A DNA stretch of 64,000 nucleotides from JANQPX01 sp050633905. Its GTDB lineage: Bacteria > Pseudomonadota > Alphaproteobacteria > Geminicoccales > Geminicoccaceae. How positions within the stretch are numbered: the stretch's first letter is position 1; the number at the start of each line of letters is the position of its first letter. The stretch spans positions 1 through 64,000 of the forward strand of contig JBOEHJ010000072.1 in assembly GCA_050633905.1 (NCBI GenBank), in the 5' to 3' direction. Shown piece by piece: positions 1 to 9,407 of this stretch. The position numbers were made by a program, and so were the translations under genes. A model generated the notes under the pieces. That model was not told the origin of the DNA and ran no database searches. It saw nothing but the letters and a program-made list of their open reading frames with translations.

Positions 1-137
1 TGCTCGAAACCATGTTCGAACTGCCTGGTCTGCATGGCGTCGAAGAGGTCGTCATCAACAAGGAGGTCGTCGGCAATACCGGGAAGCCTCTGATGATCTA
101 TGCTGATCGACCCGACGATGTCGAATCAGCATCATGA
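1..137 (+). CDS. clpX: ClpX C-terminus (partial)
   Basis: Last 44 codons and TGA stop of ClpX, the AAA+ unfoldase that recognises substrates and feeds them to ClpP in the cytoplasm. The frame begins at base 3 and reads LETMFELPGLHGVEEVV, the C-terminal small-domain motif of ClpX, then a Lys-Pro-rich segment and a short acidic tail. The 5' part lies outside the window. The order clpX, lon, HU downstream is typical of alphaproteobacteria. The short length limits the call, but the motif is characteristic. Confidence 0.85.
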   Translation, partial: LETMFELPGLHGVEEVVINKEVVGNTGKPLMIYADRPDDVESAS

Positions 138-466
138 TGACGCTACGTTGCGTAAAGGGTTGGTAAGGTCTCTTTTCGCTTTATCAACGACGTCAGCTCA
201 TGCATCTTTTTTTGAAACGCCATCATCCGGCGCTGCAAACGAAAAAATCCCAGCAGTCTGCGGCATTGGTCGTTTTTGCACCGTAGCGCTGGATCGCGCA
301 GTGTCTTTGTCAAGAACTTGAAACCCGAAACGTTGAAAGCCATCTGCACTTCAAGACATGGTTCATCAGGCTTCTGCATCGGCTCTTCCCTTCGAGGGGC
401 GTTGCCTGAAAACCGAGACTTTGGATATCCCGCGGTTCGAGCCGCACACCATATTGGTGAGACATA
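138..466. other. intergenic region upstream of lon
   Basis: A 329-base gap between clpX and lon. It holds short spurious ORFs on both strands and the candidate heat-shock promoter listed separately. No convincing terminator hairpin with a T-run follows clpX. Confidence 0.5.
317..345 (+). promoter_or_regulatory. candidate RpoH-type promoter for lon
   Basis: CTTGAA at 317-322 and CCATCT at 340-345, separated by 17 bases, resemble alphaproteobacterial heat-shock sigma factor elements. They lie about 120 bases before the lon start. lon is a classic heat-shock gene, so such a site is expected, but the match is by eye only. Confidence 0.33.
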
Positions 467-2878
467 ATGATTGACCAGCCCAAGACATCGTTGTTCCCCG
501 TCCTCCCCCTTCGCGACATCGTTGTCTTTCCCCACATGATCGTTCCGCTGTTTGTTGGCCGGGAAAAGTCGATACGCGCGCTTGAAGAGGTGATGCGCGA
601 CGACAAACAGATCTTGTTGGTGGCGCAAAAGAATGCTGGCCAGGACGATCCAGGTACCGACGATATCTATCGGGTCGGCACGGTCTCCAGTGTGTTGCAG
701 CTGCTCAAGCTTCCTGACGGCACAGTTAAGGTGCTCGTGGAAGGAAATGCCCGTGCGGAAATCGGGGAATTCCTTGAAAATCCGAAGTTTTTTCAAGCCG
801 AAGCCGAGGTGCTGCCCGAGGTCGACAGCGACCCGCGCGAGCTTGAAGCGTTGAGCAGGACCGTGGTCTCGCAATTCGAGCAATATGTGAAGCTCAACAA
901 GAAAGTGCCGCCTGAGGTACTGGTTTCCCTTAGCCAGATCGAGGACCCGAGTAAGCTTGCGGACACGGTGGCTGCCCATCTGTCGTTGAAAATCTCCGAC
1001 AAGCAGGATCTGTTGGAAACTTCTTCGCTCGCCGATCGGTTGGAGCGGCTCTACGGCTTCATGGAAAGCGAGATTTCCGTGTTGCAGGTCGAGAAGCGTA
1101 TCCGCTCGCGCGTCAAGCGCCAGATGGAGAAGACGCAGCGCGAATACTATTTGAACGAGCAGATGAAGGCGATCCAAAAAGAGCTTGGCGAGCTTGAGGA
1201 CGGCAAGGACGAAGTGTCCGAGCTCGAAGAGAAGATTAAGAAGACCAAGCTTTCAAAGGAAGCACGTGAGAAGTCACTGGCCGAAGTTAAAAAATTACGC
1301 AGCATGAGCCCGATGTCGGCCGAGGCAACTGTTGTCCGCAATTATCTGGACTGGATGCTGTCGACGCCTTGGAAGAAGCGTTCCAAGGTCTCCAAGGATC
1401 TGAAACGGTCTGAGGCTATTCTCGATGAGGATCATTTCGGCCTGGAGAAGGTCAAGGAGCGGATCCTCGAATATCTCGCGGTGCAGCAGCGGGTCGACAA
1501 GATGCGCGGTCCGATCCTTTGCTTGGTTGGACCTCCAGGTGTCGGCAAGACATCGCTTGGCAAGTCTCTTGCGAAGGCGACAGGGCGGAACTTCGTGCGC
1601 TTCAGCCTGGGTGGCGTGCGCGATGAGGCGGAGATTCGCGGCCACCGGCGTACCTATATCGGCTCGATGCCTGGTAAGGTTATTCAGTCGATGAAGAAGG
1701 CCAAGACTTCCAATCCCCTGTTCATGCTTGATGAGCTGGACAAGATGGGCGCCGATTTCCGAGGGGACCCGTCATCCGCACTCCTCGAGGTTCTTGATCC
1801 CGAGCAAAACGCCAACTTCAATGATCATTATCTGGAAGTCGACTACGACCTTTCCGATGTGATGTTCGTCTGCACGGCCAATACGCTTCGAATGCCCCAG
1901 CCTCTGCTAGATCGCCTCGAGGTGATTCGCATCCCCGGCTATACCGAGGACGAAAAGTTGGAGATTGCGAAGCGGCATTTGATCAGAAAGCAGCTCGAAG
2001 CTCATGGCGTTAAGCCTGAGGAGTGGTCGATCACCGACGATGCTCTCCTTGATGTCGTTCGCTACTACACCCGTGAAGCCGGTGTGCGTAACTTCGAGCG
2101 CGAGATAGCCAATCTCATCCGAAAGGCGGCGCGTGAGCTTTTGGTCGAGGACAAGACCAAGATCCGGGTTACCAAACGCAATCTCGACAAATATGCTGGC
2201 GTCAAGAAATATCGTTATGGCGAGGCTGAAGACGAGGATTACGTCGGTGTCACGACTGGTCTTGCCTGGACTGAAGTTGGCGGTGAGCTGTTGTCGATCG
2301 AGGCCGTTAGCATGCCTGGCAAAGGCCGGATGACGACCACCGGTAAGCTTGGCGATGTGATGACCGAATCGGTGCAGGCAGCCAAGAGCTTCGTGCGCTC
2401 ACGTTCGGTCGAACTCGGCATTCTGCCGCCGCGCTTTGATAAGCTCGACATCCATGTTCATGTTCCCGAAGGTGCAACCCCCAAGGATGGCCCGTCGGCT
2501 GGTGTTGGGATGATTACCTCGATCGTCTCGGTGCTGACCAAGATCCCAGTCAGGGCTAATCTTGCCATGACGGGTGAAATTACCTTGCGAGGACGGGTCC
2601 TGCCGATCGGCGGGCTGAAGGAAAAGCTTCTCGCAGCACTCCGTGGCGGTATCAAGACGGTCTTGATCCCTAAGGAGAATGAAAAGGACCTGGCCGATAT
2701 ACCTGAGAATGTGAAGAAAGGTCTGAAGATCATTCCCGTGAACGAAGTCGATGACGTGTTACGCCACGCTTTGACACGCCGCCCCGAACCCGTCGAATGG
2801 AGTGAAGTCGAGTCGGATGCTGTGGCTGGCAGCAGTGTCGAGGGGGCTGGAACCACATCGGGACAATTGCCGAACTAG
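467..2878 (+). CDS. lon: ATP-dependent Lon protease
   Basis: LonA-type protease of 803 residues, the usual length. It degrades misfolded and short-lived regulatory proteins in the cytoplasm as a homohexamer. The LON substrate-binding domain covers about residues 8-205, followed by a helical coiled region. The AAA+ module has Walker A GPPGVGKTS starting at residue 355. The C-terminal protease domain carries the Ser-Lys dyad: Ser677 in KDGPSAGVG and Lys720 in GGLKEKLLAA. The start ATG at 467 gives the expected N-terminus (FPVLPLRDIVVFPHM). The gene stands between clpX and a HU gene. A heat-shock-like promoter is proposed upstream. Confidence 0.97.
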   Translation: MIDQPKTSLFPVLPLRDIVVFPHMIVPLFVGREKSIRALEEVMRDDKQILLVAQKNAGQDDPGTDDIYRVGTVSSVLQLLKLPDGTVKVLVEGNARAEIGEFLENPKFFQAEAEVLPEVDSDPRELEALSRTVVSQFEQYVKLNKKVPPEVLVSLSQIEDPSKLADTVAAHLSLKISDKQDLLETSSLADRLERLYGFMESEISVLQVEKRIRSRVKRQMEKTQREYYLNEQMKAIQKELGELEDGKDEVSELEEKIKKTKLSKEAREKSLAEVKKLRSMSPMSAEATVVRNYLDWMLSTPWKKRSKVSKDLKRSEAILDEDHFGLEKVKERILEYLAVQQRVDKMRGPILCLVGPPGVGKTSLGKSLAKATGRNFVRFSLGGVRDEAEIRGHRRTYIGSMPGKVIQSMKKAKTSNPLFMLDELDKMGADFRGDPSSALLEVLDPEQNANFNDHYLEVDYDLSDVMFVCTANTLRMPQPLLDRLEVIRIPGYTEDEKLEIAKRHLIRKQLEAHGVKPEEWSITDDALLDVVRYYTREAGVRNFEREIANLIRKAARELLVEDKTKIRVTKRNLDKYAGVKKYRYGEAEDEDYVGVTTGLAWTEVGGELLSIEAVSMPGKGRMTTTGKLGDVMTESVQAAKSFVRSRSVELGILPPRFDKLDIHVHVPEGATPKDGPSAGVGMITSIVSVLTKIPVRANLAMTGEITLRGRVLPIGGLKEKLLAALRGGIKTVLIPKENEKDLADIPENVKKGLKIIPVNEVDDVLRHALTRRPEPVEWSEVESDAVAGSSVEGAGTTSGQLPN

Positions 2879-3039
2879 CCCCCAACGCGAAAGAATCCAC
2901 AGATTTTTTGCGAAAAAGGAGAAAAATGCAGTTTTGCCAGTCATCCAGGCGTTGACGGCTTGGTTAAGCCAGACTTAATTTACGGCCGACTTACTGGAGA
3001 TTTCTCCAGAACCCTACTTCAATCTAAAGGGGTTATACC

Positions 3040-3312
3040 GTGAATAAGAACGATCTGGTTGCCGAGATTGCCGAGAAATGCGGCATGTCGAAAACTGATG
3101 TCAGCAAGGTCGTCGATGCGACCCTTGAGGGGATCACCGATGCCCTCAAGCGCGCAGACGAAGTCCGTCTCGTTGGTTTCGGAACGTACAGCGTTGCCAA
3201 TCGAAGTGCGACGCAAGGCCGTAATCCGCGGACCGGCGAACCTATCAAGATCCCAGCCTCGAAGCTTCCAAAGTTCAAGGCCGGAAAGCAACTACGCGAA
3301 GCGCTGAACTAA
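3040..3312 (+). CDS. hupB: DNA-binding protein HU
   Basis: HU/IHF-family histone-like protein of 90 residues, which bends and compacts DNA as a dimer. It starts with GTG at 3040, giving MNKNDLVAEIAEKCGMS, the standard HU N-terminus. The DNA-binding arm signature GFGTYSV...RNPRTGEPI lies at residues 46-69, and the C-terminal helix KFKAGKQLREALN is intact. Position right after lon is conserved in alphaproteobacteria and supports HU rather than IHF. A terminator hairpin follows 20 bases after the stop. Confidence 0.95.
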   Translation: MNKNDLVAEIAEKCGMSKTDVSKVVDATLEGITDALKRADEVRLVGFGTYSVANRSATQGRNPRTGEPIKIPASKLPKFKAGKQLREALN

Positions 3313-3332
3313 GATCAGAGCTTCGAGTACTG

Positions 3333-3363
3333 GGCCGTCAACATCGACGGCCATTTCTTTTTT
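3333..3363 (+). terminator. Rho-independent terminator after hupB
   Basis: A perfect 7-bp stem GGCCGTC/GACGGCC (3333-3339 with 3346-3352) has a 6-base loop and is followed by a T-rich tract (ATTTCTTTTTT). This is a classic intrinsic terminator placed just after the HU gene. Confidence 0.85.
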
Positions 3364-3720
3364 ATCCTCCACTCCCGAACGAAATCATCGACAAGATTGA
3401 TCGCGTAGCGATGGCAGACTGCTATCGTAGTGCTCAACCAAAAAAGTGGTATGACGGCGGTTCTTGGCTTCCAGGAGCTGATCGGGTTTGGTCTCTCGAC
3501 AATGAAAAGACGGTGTTCCCGCTTGTTGATTATCGGATCAATGCGGCGGGACCCGTCTTTTCCCCACCTTCTGGTGGTGATCCTCGAAGGTTCTATCGGC
3601 TCCTTCTTCCGCCCTTTCCAGCTCCTTCGCGCCATCGATCGGCGCCGCTCCTCTATGTTGGCCCTCCAGGTCTCGATATGTCATGGTGAGGTTCGATAGA
3701 ATATGGAGAAGGATGGAGCG
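3364..3720. other. intergenic region without a recognisable gene
   Basis: About 357 bases between the hupB terminator and the LarA-like gene. Small ORFs exist on both strands (for example 3411-3689) but none has a plausible ribosome site or protein-like composition. I see no tRNA or other RNA structure here. Confidence 0.45.
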
Positions 3721-5010
3721 ATGCGGATCCCGTTACTCTATGGGAAGAAAGGGCTGACGATCGATCTTCCAGAAGATATGGAGGTCGAGGTCATCCGAAA
3801 ACCCGCGATGCCGGTCCTGCCGTCACCGACCCTGGCGGTGCGCGGGGCACTTGCAGGCTCAAAAACGGCACCGCCGCTCGCCGAGCTCGCGCGAGGTCGG
3901 AAAACAGCCTGCATCCTGATCTGTGACATCACCAGGCCTGTACCCAATCACCTCTTTCTTCGGCCGATGATCGAGACGTTGATGGAAGCAGGCATGGCGG
4001 CTGACGGGATCACCGTTCTCGTGGCGACTGGCCTTCATCGTCCGAATGAGGGCGATGAATTGGCGGAGCTTGTGGGCGATCCCTGGGTCCTCCAGACCGT
4101 AACCGTCGCCAATCATTTCGCTCGCGATGATGCGGCCCATGTCGATCTCGGTGTCACGCCGATCCGCCAGACTCCGGTCAAGCTCGATCGCCGTCTGGTC
4201 GAGGCCGATCTCAAGATCGCGACAGGGCTGGTCGAGCCCCATTTCATGGCAGGCTATTCCGGCGGGCGAAAAGTCATCGCCCCTGGTGTTGCCCACCAAG
4301 ACACCATCACCACATTTCATAGCGCTCGCTTCATGGCCAACCCCGCCGCCGCCAATTGCATCTTGGAGAACAACCCGCTTCACGAAGAGCAGCTGGAAAT
4401 CGTGAAGATGCTGGGCGGCGCTTTTGCGCTCAACACGGTCCTCGATGAGGAGCGTCGTCTCTCCTTCGTGAATTTCGGCGAGATCGTCGAAAGCCATCTG
4501 GAAGCCATCGACAACGTCCGGCAATTCGCCGAAGTGCCGGTGTCGACCAGGTTCAAGACCGTCGTGACGACCGCTGCCGGCTATCCCCTGGACAAGACCT
4601 ACTACCAGACCGTGAAGGGCATGGTGGGGCCGATTGATATTCTGGAACCGGGCGGCGACCTGATCATCGCATCGGCCTGCTCCGAGGGGATGGGATCTGA
4701 GGAGTTCGTAGCCTCGCAAAAACGGCTGGTCGAGCAGGGGCCGGATCGTTTTTTCAACGCCATTTCGCAAAAACGTTTCGCCGAGATCGACGAATGGCAA
4801 AGCCAGATGCAGCTGAAGCCGATGAAGGCAGGCACCGTGCATCTCTATACAGATGGTCTGAACGCCGCCGACAGGGCACTCACCGGTGTTGTGCATGCGG
4901 ACAGCATCCATAGCGTGATCGCGTCAAGTGTCGAGGCTAGCGGCGACCGGCGCATCGCCGTGATCCCGGAGGGGCCTTATGTCGTCCCCGTCTACCGTCC
5001 TTCGGTATGA
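3721..5010 (+). CDS. larA: LarA-family nickel-pincer racemase/epimerase
   Basis: Member of the lactate racemase catalytic subunit family (DUF2088), 429 residues. LarA proteins racemise or epimerise 2-hydroxyacids with a covalently bound nickel-pincer nucleotide. With the ATG at 3721 the key residues fall at family positions: His106 (GLHRPN), His174 (EPHFMAGYSGG), the cofactor-anchoring Lys184, and the nickel ligand His200 (TTFHS). AAGGA 7 bases upstream supports this start over an ATG at 3703. A DMT permease follows directly. No larB, larC or larE cofactor genes lie nearby, so the pincer must be made elsewhere. The substrate is unknown, because many paralogs do not act on lactate. Confidence 0.85.
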   Translation: MRIPLLYGKKGLTIDLPEDMEVEVIRKPAMPVLPSPTLAVRGALAGSKTAPPLAELARGRKTACILICDITRPVPNHLFLRPMIETLMEAGMAADGITVLVATGLHRPNEGDELAELVGDPWVLQTVTVANHFARDDAAHVDLGVTPIRQTPVKLDRRLVEADLKIATGLVEPHFMAGYSGGRKVIAPGVAHQDTITTFHSARFMANPAAANCILENNPLHEEQLEIVKMLGGAFALNTVLDEERRLSFVNFGEIVESHLEAIDNVRQFAEVPVSTRFKTVVTTAAGYPLDKTYYQTVKGMVGPIDILEPGGDLIIASACSEGMGSEEFVASQKRLVEQGPDRFFNAISQKRFAEIDEWQSQMQLKPMKAGTVHLYTDGLNAADRALTGVVHADSIHSVIASSVEASGDRRIAVIPEGPYVVPVYRPSV

Positions 5011-5019
5011 CCTTGTTCC

Positions 5020-5922
5020 TTGGAACTCTGGATCCCAATCAGCCTCGCCGCGGCGTTTTTACAAAATCTCCGATCATCCCTGCAAAAACATCTGAAAGGC
5101 CAACTCAGCACCAGCGGGGCTACCTTCTCCCGTTTCGCTTATGCTGCACCGCTCGCCATTCTTTATGCACTCCTGCTTTCGTTGCTCGGTGGCTTCGAGG
5201 TTCCTACCCCTAACACGACGTTCCTGATCAGCATGTTGATTGGCGGGATTGGGCAAATCCTGGCGACAGCACTTCTGGTCTCCCTGTTTTCCCTGCGCAA
5301 TTTCGCCGTCGGCACCACCTTTTCGAAAACCGAAACTATCCAGACCGCCATCTTCGGGCTGGTCATTCTCGGCGATACCCTGGACGGAATCGCTCTGGTC
5401 GCGATCGTCATCAGCTTGATCGGTGTCTTCGCCATCTCGACGGCCCGTACCGAAAAAGGGATCGCAGGGTTGATCAAAGGACTGAGGGACAGATCGGCCT
5501 TCATCGGGATCGCTTCGGGCGCCCTGTTTGGCCTGTCCGCTGTTTCTTATCGCGCAGCCTCTTTGTCGCTGGGCGGAGAGGGTTTCTTGATGCAGGCGGG
5601 CTTTACACTGGCCTGCGTGACGCTCTTTCAAACGATCCTGATGGCAGTCTATATGCGCCTCAGGGAACCTGGCCAGATCACCATGGTGCTCAAATCATGG
5701 CGGGTCTCGAGCCTGGTCGGGCTCTCGGGGATGCTGGCCTCGGCCTGCTGGTTCACCGCGATGACCATTCAGAATGCCGCTTACGTTCGGGCACTCGGCC
5801 AGGTTGAATTGGTGTTCGCCTTCGCCTCCTCCTACTTCATTTTCGGCGAGCGCAGCAATCGTACGGAAATGATCGGTATCGGCCTGGTGGCCTTCGGTAT
5901 ATTGCTCCTTCTGCTGGCTTGA
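5020..5922 (+). CDS. EamA/DMT-superfamily membrane transporter
   Basis: Integral membrane protein of 300 residues with about ten hydrophobic segments in two repeats, the layout of drug/metabolite transporter (EamA-like) permeases. No cofactor-binding or signal motifs are seen. The only in-frame start is TTG at 5020, ten bases after the LarA stop, because an in-frame TGA lies at 5008. The two genes are therefore probably co-transcribed, and the permease may move the hydroxyacid or a related compound handled by the LarA homologue. Substrate and direction cannot be read from sequence. Confidence 0.8.
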   Translation: MELWIPISLAAAFLQNLRSSLQKHLKGQLSTSGATFSRFAYAAPLAILYALLLSLLGGFEVPTPNTTFLISMLIGGIGQILATALLVSLFSLRNFAVGTTFSKTETIQTAIFGLVILGDTLDGIALVAIVISLIGVFAISTARTEKGIAGLIKGLRDRSAFIGIASGALFGLSAVSYRAASLSLGGEGFLMQAGFTLACVTLFQTILMAVYMRLREPGQITMVLKSWRVSSLVGLSGMLASACWFTAMTIQNAAYVRALGQVELVFAFASSYFIFGERSNRTEMIGIGLVAFGILLLLLA

Positions 5923-6099
5923 ATATTTGACGTTAAAGAAGTGTTACCAGCCTTCTCCCCTGCCCAACCATGATTCCAGGGCATTCTCGTTCGGCCTTAA
6001 CCGGAAATGTCGCAGCATTCTGATGGCCCGGACCTTGCCGCGTTTCGAACACTTCGCCACATTGCACGAACATTGGAAAATGCGACCTGGGGATTGAGC

Positions 6100-8748
6100 A
6101 TGGCGGATGCGACGGCAACTGAAACGCTGGATCAGCCAACGACCAAATATCTGAAAGACTATCGGCCGCCCGACTATCTGATCGATACGGTTTTTCTCGA
6201 TTTTCAGCTAGGCGAGGCCAATACCGAGGTCGAGGCCAGACTGTCCATTCGGCGCAACCCTGAAGCGGGCAATGCAGCGCCGCCGCTGGTGCTTGACGGC
6301 GAGGATATGACGCTCTTGGCGCTTTGCATGAATGGGCAGCGCCTGCCGGAACCTTACTATACCGTGGAGGCCGAACGCCTCACCATTCATGAGGTGCCGG
6401 AGCGTTTCACGCTTGAGATCATTACGCGTATTCAGCCGGAGAAGAATACCGCCCTCGAGGGGCTCTACGTTTCCAACCATATTTTTTGCACGCAATGCGA
6501 GGCCGAAGGGTTTCGCAAGATCACCTATTTTCTCGATCGCCCTGATGTCATGGCACGCTATCGAACCCGCATCGAAGCCGACAAGGAGGCCTATCCGGTC
6601 TTGCTTGCCAATGGCAACAAGGTGGCTTCGGGCGATCGTCCGAATGGCCGCCACTATGCTATTTGGGAAGACCCCTTCCCGAAGCCCGCCTATCTCTTTG
6701 CGCTGGTCGCAGGTGACCTTGCCGTGCTCGAGGATGAGTTCGTCACGCGCTCAGGCCGCAAGGTGGCGCTGCAGATCTATACCGAACCCGCCCAGATCGA
6801 CAAATGCGACCATGCGATGGCGGCTTTGATTAGTTCGATGCGCTGGGATGAGGAGCGGTTCGGGCTGGAATATGATCTCGACCAGTTCATGATCGCCGCG
6901 ATCTCGGACTTCAATATGGGGGCCATGGAGAATAAGGGCCTGAACGTCTTCAACACCAAATACGTTCTCGCCAAGCCCGAGACGGCCACTGATGCCGATT
7001 ACCACGGTATTGAGCGGGTGATCGCCCATGAGTATTTCCACAATTGGACCGGCAATCGCATCACCTGCCGCGACTGGTTCCAGCTTTCCCTAAAGGAAGG
7101 TTTGACCGTTTTTCGCGACCAGGAGTTCACCGCCGATACCCATAGCCGCGCCGTTAAGCGGATCGAGGATGCGAAGGGCCTTCGTGCCCACCAGTTCATT
7201 GAGGACAGCGGGCCTCTCGCCCATCCGATCCGCCCCGACAGCTATGTCGAGATCAATAATTTCTACACCACCACCATCTACGAGAAGGGCGCGGAGGTGG
7301 TGCGCATGATCCATACGCTCCTTGGCGAAGAGGCTTTTCAAGAGGGAATGAAGGTCTATGTCGAGCGCCATGACGGTCAGGCGGTCACCTGTGAGGATTT
7401 CGTTACCGCGATGGAAGCGGGATCAGGCCGGGACCTCACGGCCTTTCGCCGCTGGTATAGCCAGGCCGGCACGCCAAGGCTCGAAGTCCGCGACAGGTTC
7501 GACGAGGCAACCGGCGCGTACAGCCTCATCGTTCGCCAATCGACGCCGCCCACACCGATGCAGGAGAATAAGGGACCGCAGCATATTCCGCTGGCGGTCG
7601 GCCTGCTCGACGAGAAGGGTCAGGATCTGCCCTTACGGTTGGAGGGGGAAGCCGAACCAGGCGGCACCACCCGCCTTTTGGAGCTGACCGAGGTTGAAGC
7701 GACGTTCACCTTCGTTGGGCTGGATCAACAACCGGTCCCGTCGCTCCTGCGCGGTTTCTCGGCGCCGGTCATCCTTGAGGATGATGCTAAGCCAGAAAAA
7801 CTGAATTTTCTGATGGCCCATGACAGCGACAGTTTTGTCCGCTGGGATGCTGGTCAAACCTATGCATCTGGGCTGATCCTGGATGGCGTTGCCGATGAGG
7901 TGCAAGCCAAGGGCCTGGTACAGGCCTTCGAGACGGTCCTCGAAGATGGTTCATTGGATCAGGCCTTTGTCGCCCAGATCCTTACCTTGCCGGCGGAATC
8001 CTATATTGCGCAGAAGATGGACCCGATCGATGTCGATCATATCCACCGGAGCCGGCGCTTTCTTCGGGTTGAACTCGGCAGAAGCCTGGAGGCGCATTGG
8101 CTTTCACTTTATCGAAATCTCGGGACCAACGAGCCCTATCGCTTCGACGGTTCGTCCATGGCGCGTCGCTCGCTCAAGAATCTAGGCCTTGCCTATCTGA
8201 TGGCGGCTGGGAGTGAGGAAGGTCAGGCAGCCTGTCTCGCTCAGTTCGAGCAAGGCAACAACATGACCGACGTTCTAGCGGCACTAGCACTCCTTGCTGA
8301 GAGTGATCACCCAAAGCGCGATGATGTGCTGAAGAGCTTTTACGAACGTTGGACGGATGAACCGCTAGTGATCGATAAGTGGTTCATGCTGCAGGCGATC
8401 CCGCAACGCCCGCAATCGCTGGATGATGTACTCGCCCTCAAGGCGCATCCAGCCTTCAAGATGACCAATCCTAATCGCGTGCGCTCGCTGATCGGTGCTT
8501 TTGCCATGGGCAACCCGACCGGTTTTCATCGAAAGGATGGCGAAGGGTATCGTTTTGTCGCCGAGCAGATCATGGAGCTTGATCGGCTCAACCCGCAGAT
8601 TGCGGCAAGGCTTCTGGGCGTTTTCGGTCGTTGGCGCCGCTATGATGATGATCGGCAGACGCTGATGAAAAGCGCGATCGAGCGGATCCTCGCGATGCCT
8701 AACCTGTCGCGCAATAGCTACGAAGTCGCCTCCAAAAGCGTGGTGTGA
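6100..8748 (+). CDS. pepN: aminopeptidase N (M1 family)
   Basis: Zinc-dependent M1 aminopeptidase, 882 residues with the ATG at 6100 (E. coli PepN has 870). It removes N-terminal amino acids from peptides in the cytoplasm. The exopeptidase motif GAMEN is at residues 274-278. The zinc motif HEYFH starts at His310, followed by the distal glutamate in LKEGLTVFRDQEF. The N-terminus TKYLKDYRPPDYLID matches PepN proteins. A longer frame starts at 6007, but its extra 31 residues look unrelated, and GGGG precedes the ATG at 6100. It stands alone. Confidence 0.95.
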   Translation: MADATATETLDQPTTKYLKDYRPPDYLIDTVFLDFQLGEANTEVEARLSIRRNPEAGNAAPPLVLDGEDMTLLALCMNGQRLPEPYYTVEAERLTIHEVPERFTLEIITRIQPEKNTALEGLYVSNHIFCTQCEAEGFRKITYFLDRPDVMARYRTRIEADKEAYPVLLANGNKVASGDRPNGRHYAIWEDPFPKPAYLFALVAGDLAVLEDEFVTRSGRKVALQIYTEPAQIDKCDHAMAALISSMRWDEERFGLEYDLDQFMIAAISDFNMGAMENKGLNVFNTKYVLAKPETATDADYHGIERVIAHEYFHNWTGNRITCRDWFQLSLKEGLTVFRDQEFTADTHSRAVKRIEDAKGLRAHQFIEDSGPLAHPIRPDSYVEINNFYTTTIYEKGAEVVRMIHTLLGEEAFQEGMKVYVERHDGQAVTCEDFVTAMEAGSGRDLTAFRRWYSQAGTPRLEVRDRFDEATGAYSLIVRQSTPPTPMQENKGPQHIPLAVGLLDEKGQDLPLRLEGEAEPGGTTRLLELTEVEATFTFVGLDQQPVPSLLRGFSAPVILEDDAKPEKLNFLMAHDSDSFVRWDAGQTYASGLILDGVADEVQAKGLVQAFETVLEDGSLDQAFVAQILTLPAESYIAQKMDPIDVDHIHRSRRFLRVELGRSLEAHWLSLYRNLGTNEPYRFDGSSMARRSLKNLGLAYLMAAGSEEGQAACLAQFEQGNNMTDVLAALALLAESDHPKRDDVLKSFYERWTDEPLVIDKWFMLQAIPQRPQSLDDVLALKAHPAFKMTNPNRVRSLIGAFAMGNPTGFHRKDGEGYRFVAEQIMELDRLNPQIAARLLGVFGRWRRYDDDRQTLMKSAIERILAMPNLSRNSYEVASKSVV

Positions 8749-9051
8749 TTTCTTTGGCTGTTTAAATTGTTGTCCAGATCTTGGTGTTGTTTTCTTCGTG
8801 TGGGAAATAACACTAAGGTCGTGTTCTTAGCTATTTATCGTTTAACTGTTGACCAATGCGCCAAGTGTCATAAATAATAGTAAGATTCGGCGCTTGCTTC
8901 TTAAGTTTCCATGAAGATAGCTGTCAGGCTTAATGCCGCGTGACCGATCAATTCGGCGTCAGATGCCTGTCTATTTGATGGATCTTCCTGGCGTCACCTT
9001 TGCGATTGAAAAAGTAACGGGTCCGACATAAGGACCAAGAGGACGATATCC
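8749..9051. other. AT-rich intergenic region after pepN
   Basis: About 303 bases, AT-richer than its surroundings. I see no terminator with a clear T-run, no RNA gene and no ORF worth naming. It presumably carries the promoter of the small membrane protein that follows. Confidence 0.45.
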
Positions 9052-9321
9052 ATGACCATGCCTTTTGCCCGCCCGGTCCGTGATCTCGGACCGAAGGTTG
9101 AGTATTTGAAACCGGGAGATCTGCCGAGTAGGTCGCCAGACGATGTGAAGACCGTCTATGTCCTTCGCGAGAAAGTCGTCGAGCATCATCATACCGGTTG
9201 GGGGTTTGATGCGTTTAACGAATTCATGAACAAAGCGCTAGCGATCTTTGCCTTCGTCTGCATCGGCGGCGTCGCACTCGCTATGTTAATTTTGGCGATT
9301 GCTGTCGTTTCTCGTCTTTAG
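9052..9321 (+). CDS. small single-pass membrane protein, unknown function
   Basis: 89-residue protein that I do not recognise. The first 60 residues are polar, with many charged residues (YVLREKVVEHHHTGWGFD), followed by one strongly hydrophobic C-terminal segment at about residues 64-87. This suggests a tail-anchored inner-membrane protein with its N-terminus in the cytoplasm. AGAGGA lies 9 bases before the ATG. It is monocistronic and converges on the exosortase-associated cluster. Composition and ribosome site support a real gene, but no function can be assigned. Confidence 0.6.
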   Translation: MTMPFARPVRDLGPKVEYLKPGDLPSRSPDDVKTVYVLREKVVEHHHTGWGFDAFNEFMNKALAIFAFVCIGGVALAMLILAIAVVSRL

Positions 9322-9407
9322 TTAAGCCGGCATCGGGCCTTGAAAACATGGCTGCATACCATCAATCCAGGCCATAACGGTCGGAACCAACTGAAGTGGC
9401 CACGCCA

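Noticed and set aside
143..1177. 344-codon minus-strand ORF opposite lon
   Set aside because: It lies in the shadow of the clearly coding lon frame and has no family features.
3411..3689. 92-codon ORF before the LarA gene
   Set aside because: It competes with another ORF in a second frame and lacks a ribosome site or recognisable motif.
3859..4911. 350-codon minus-strand ORF opposite the LarA-like gene
   Set aside because: The plus-strand frame carries all LarA ligands at expected positions, so the antisense frame is a GC-driven shadow.
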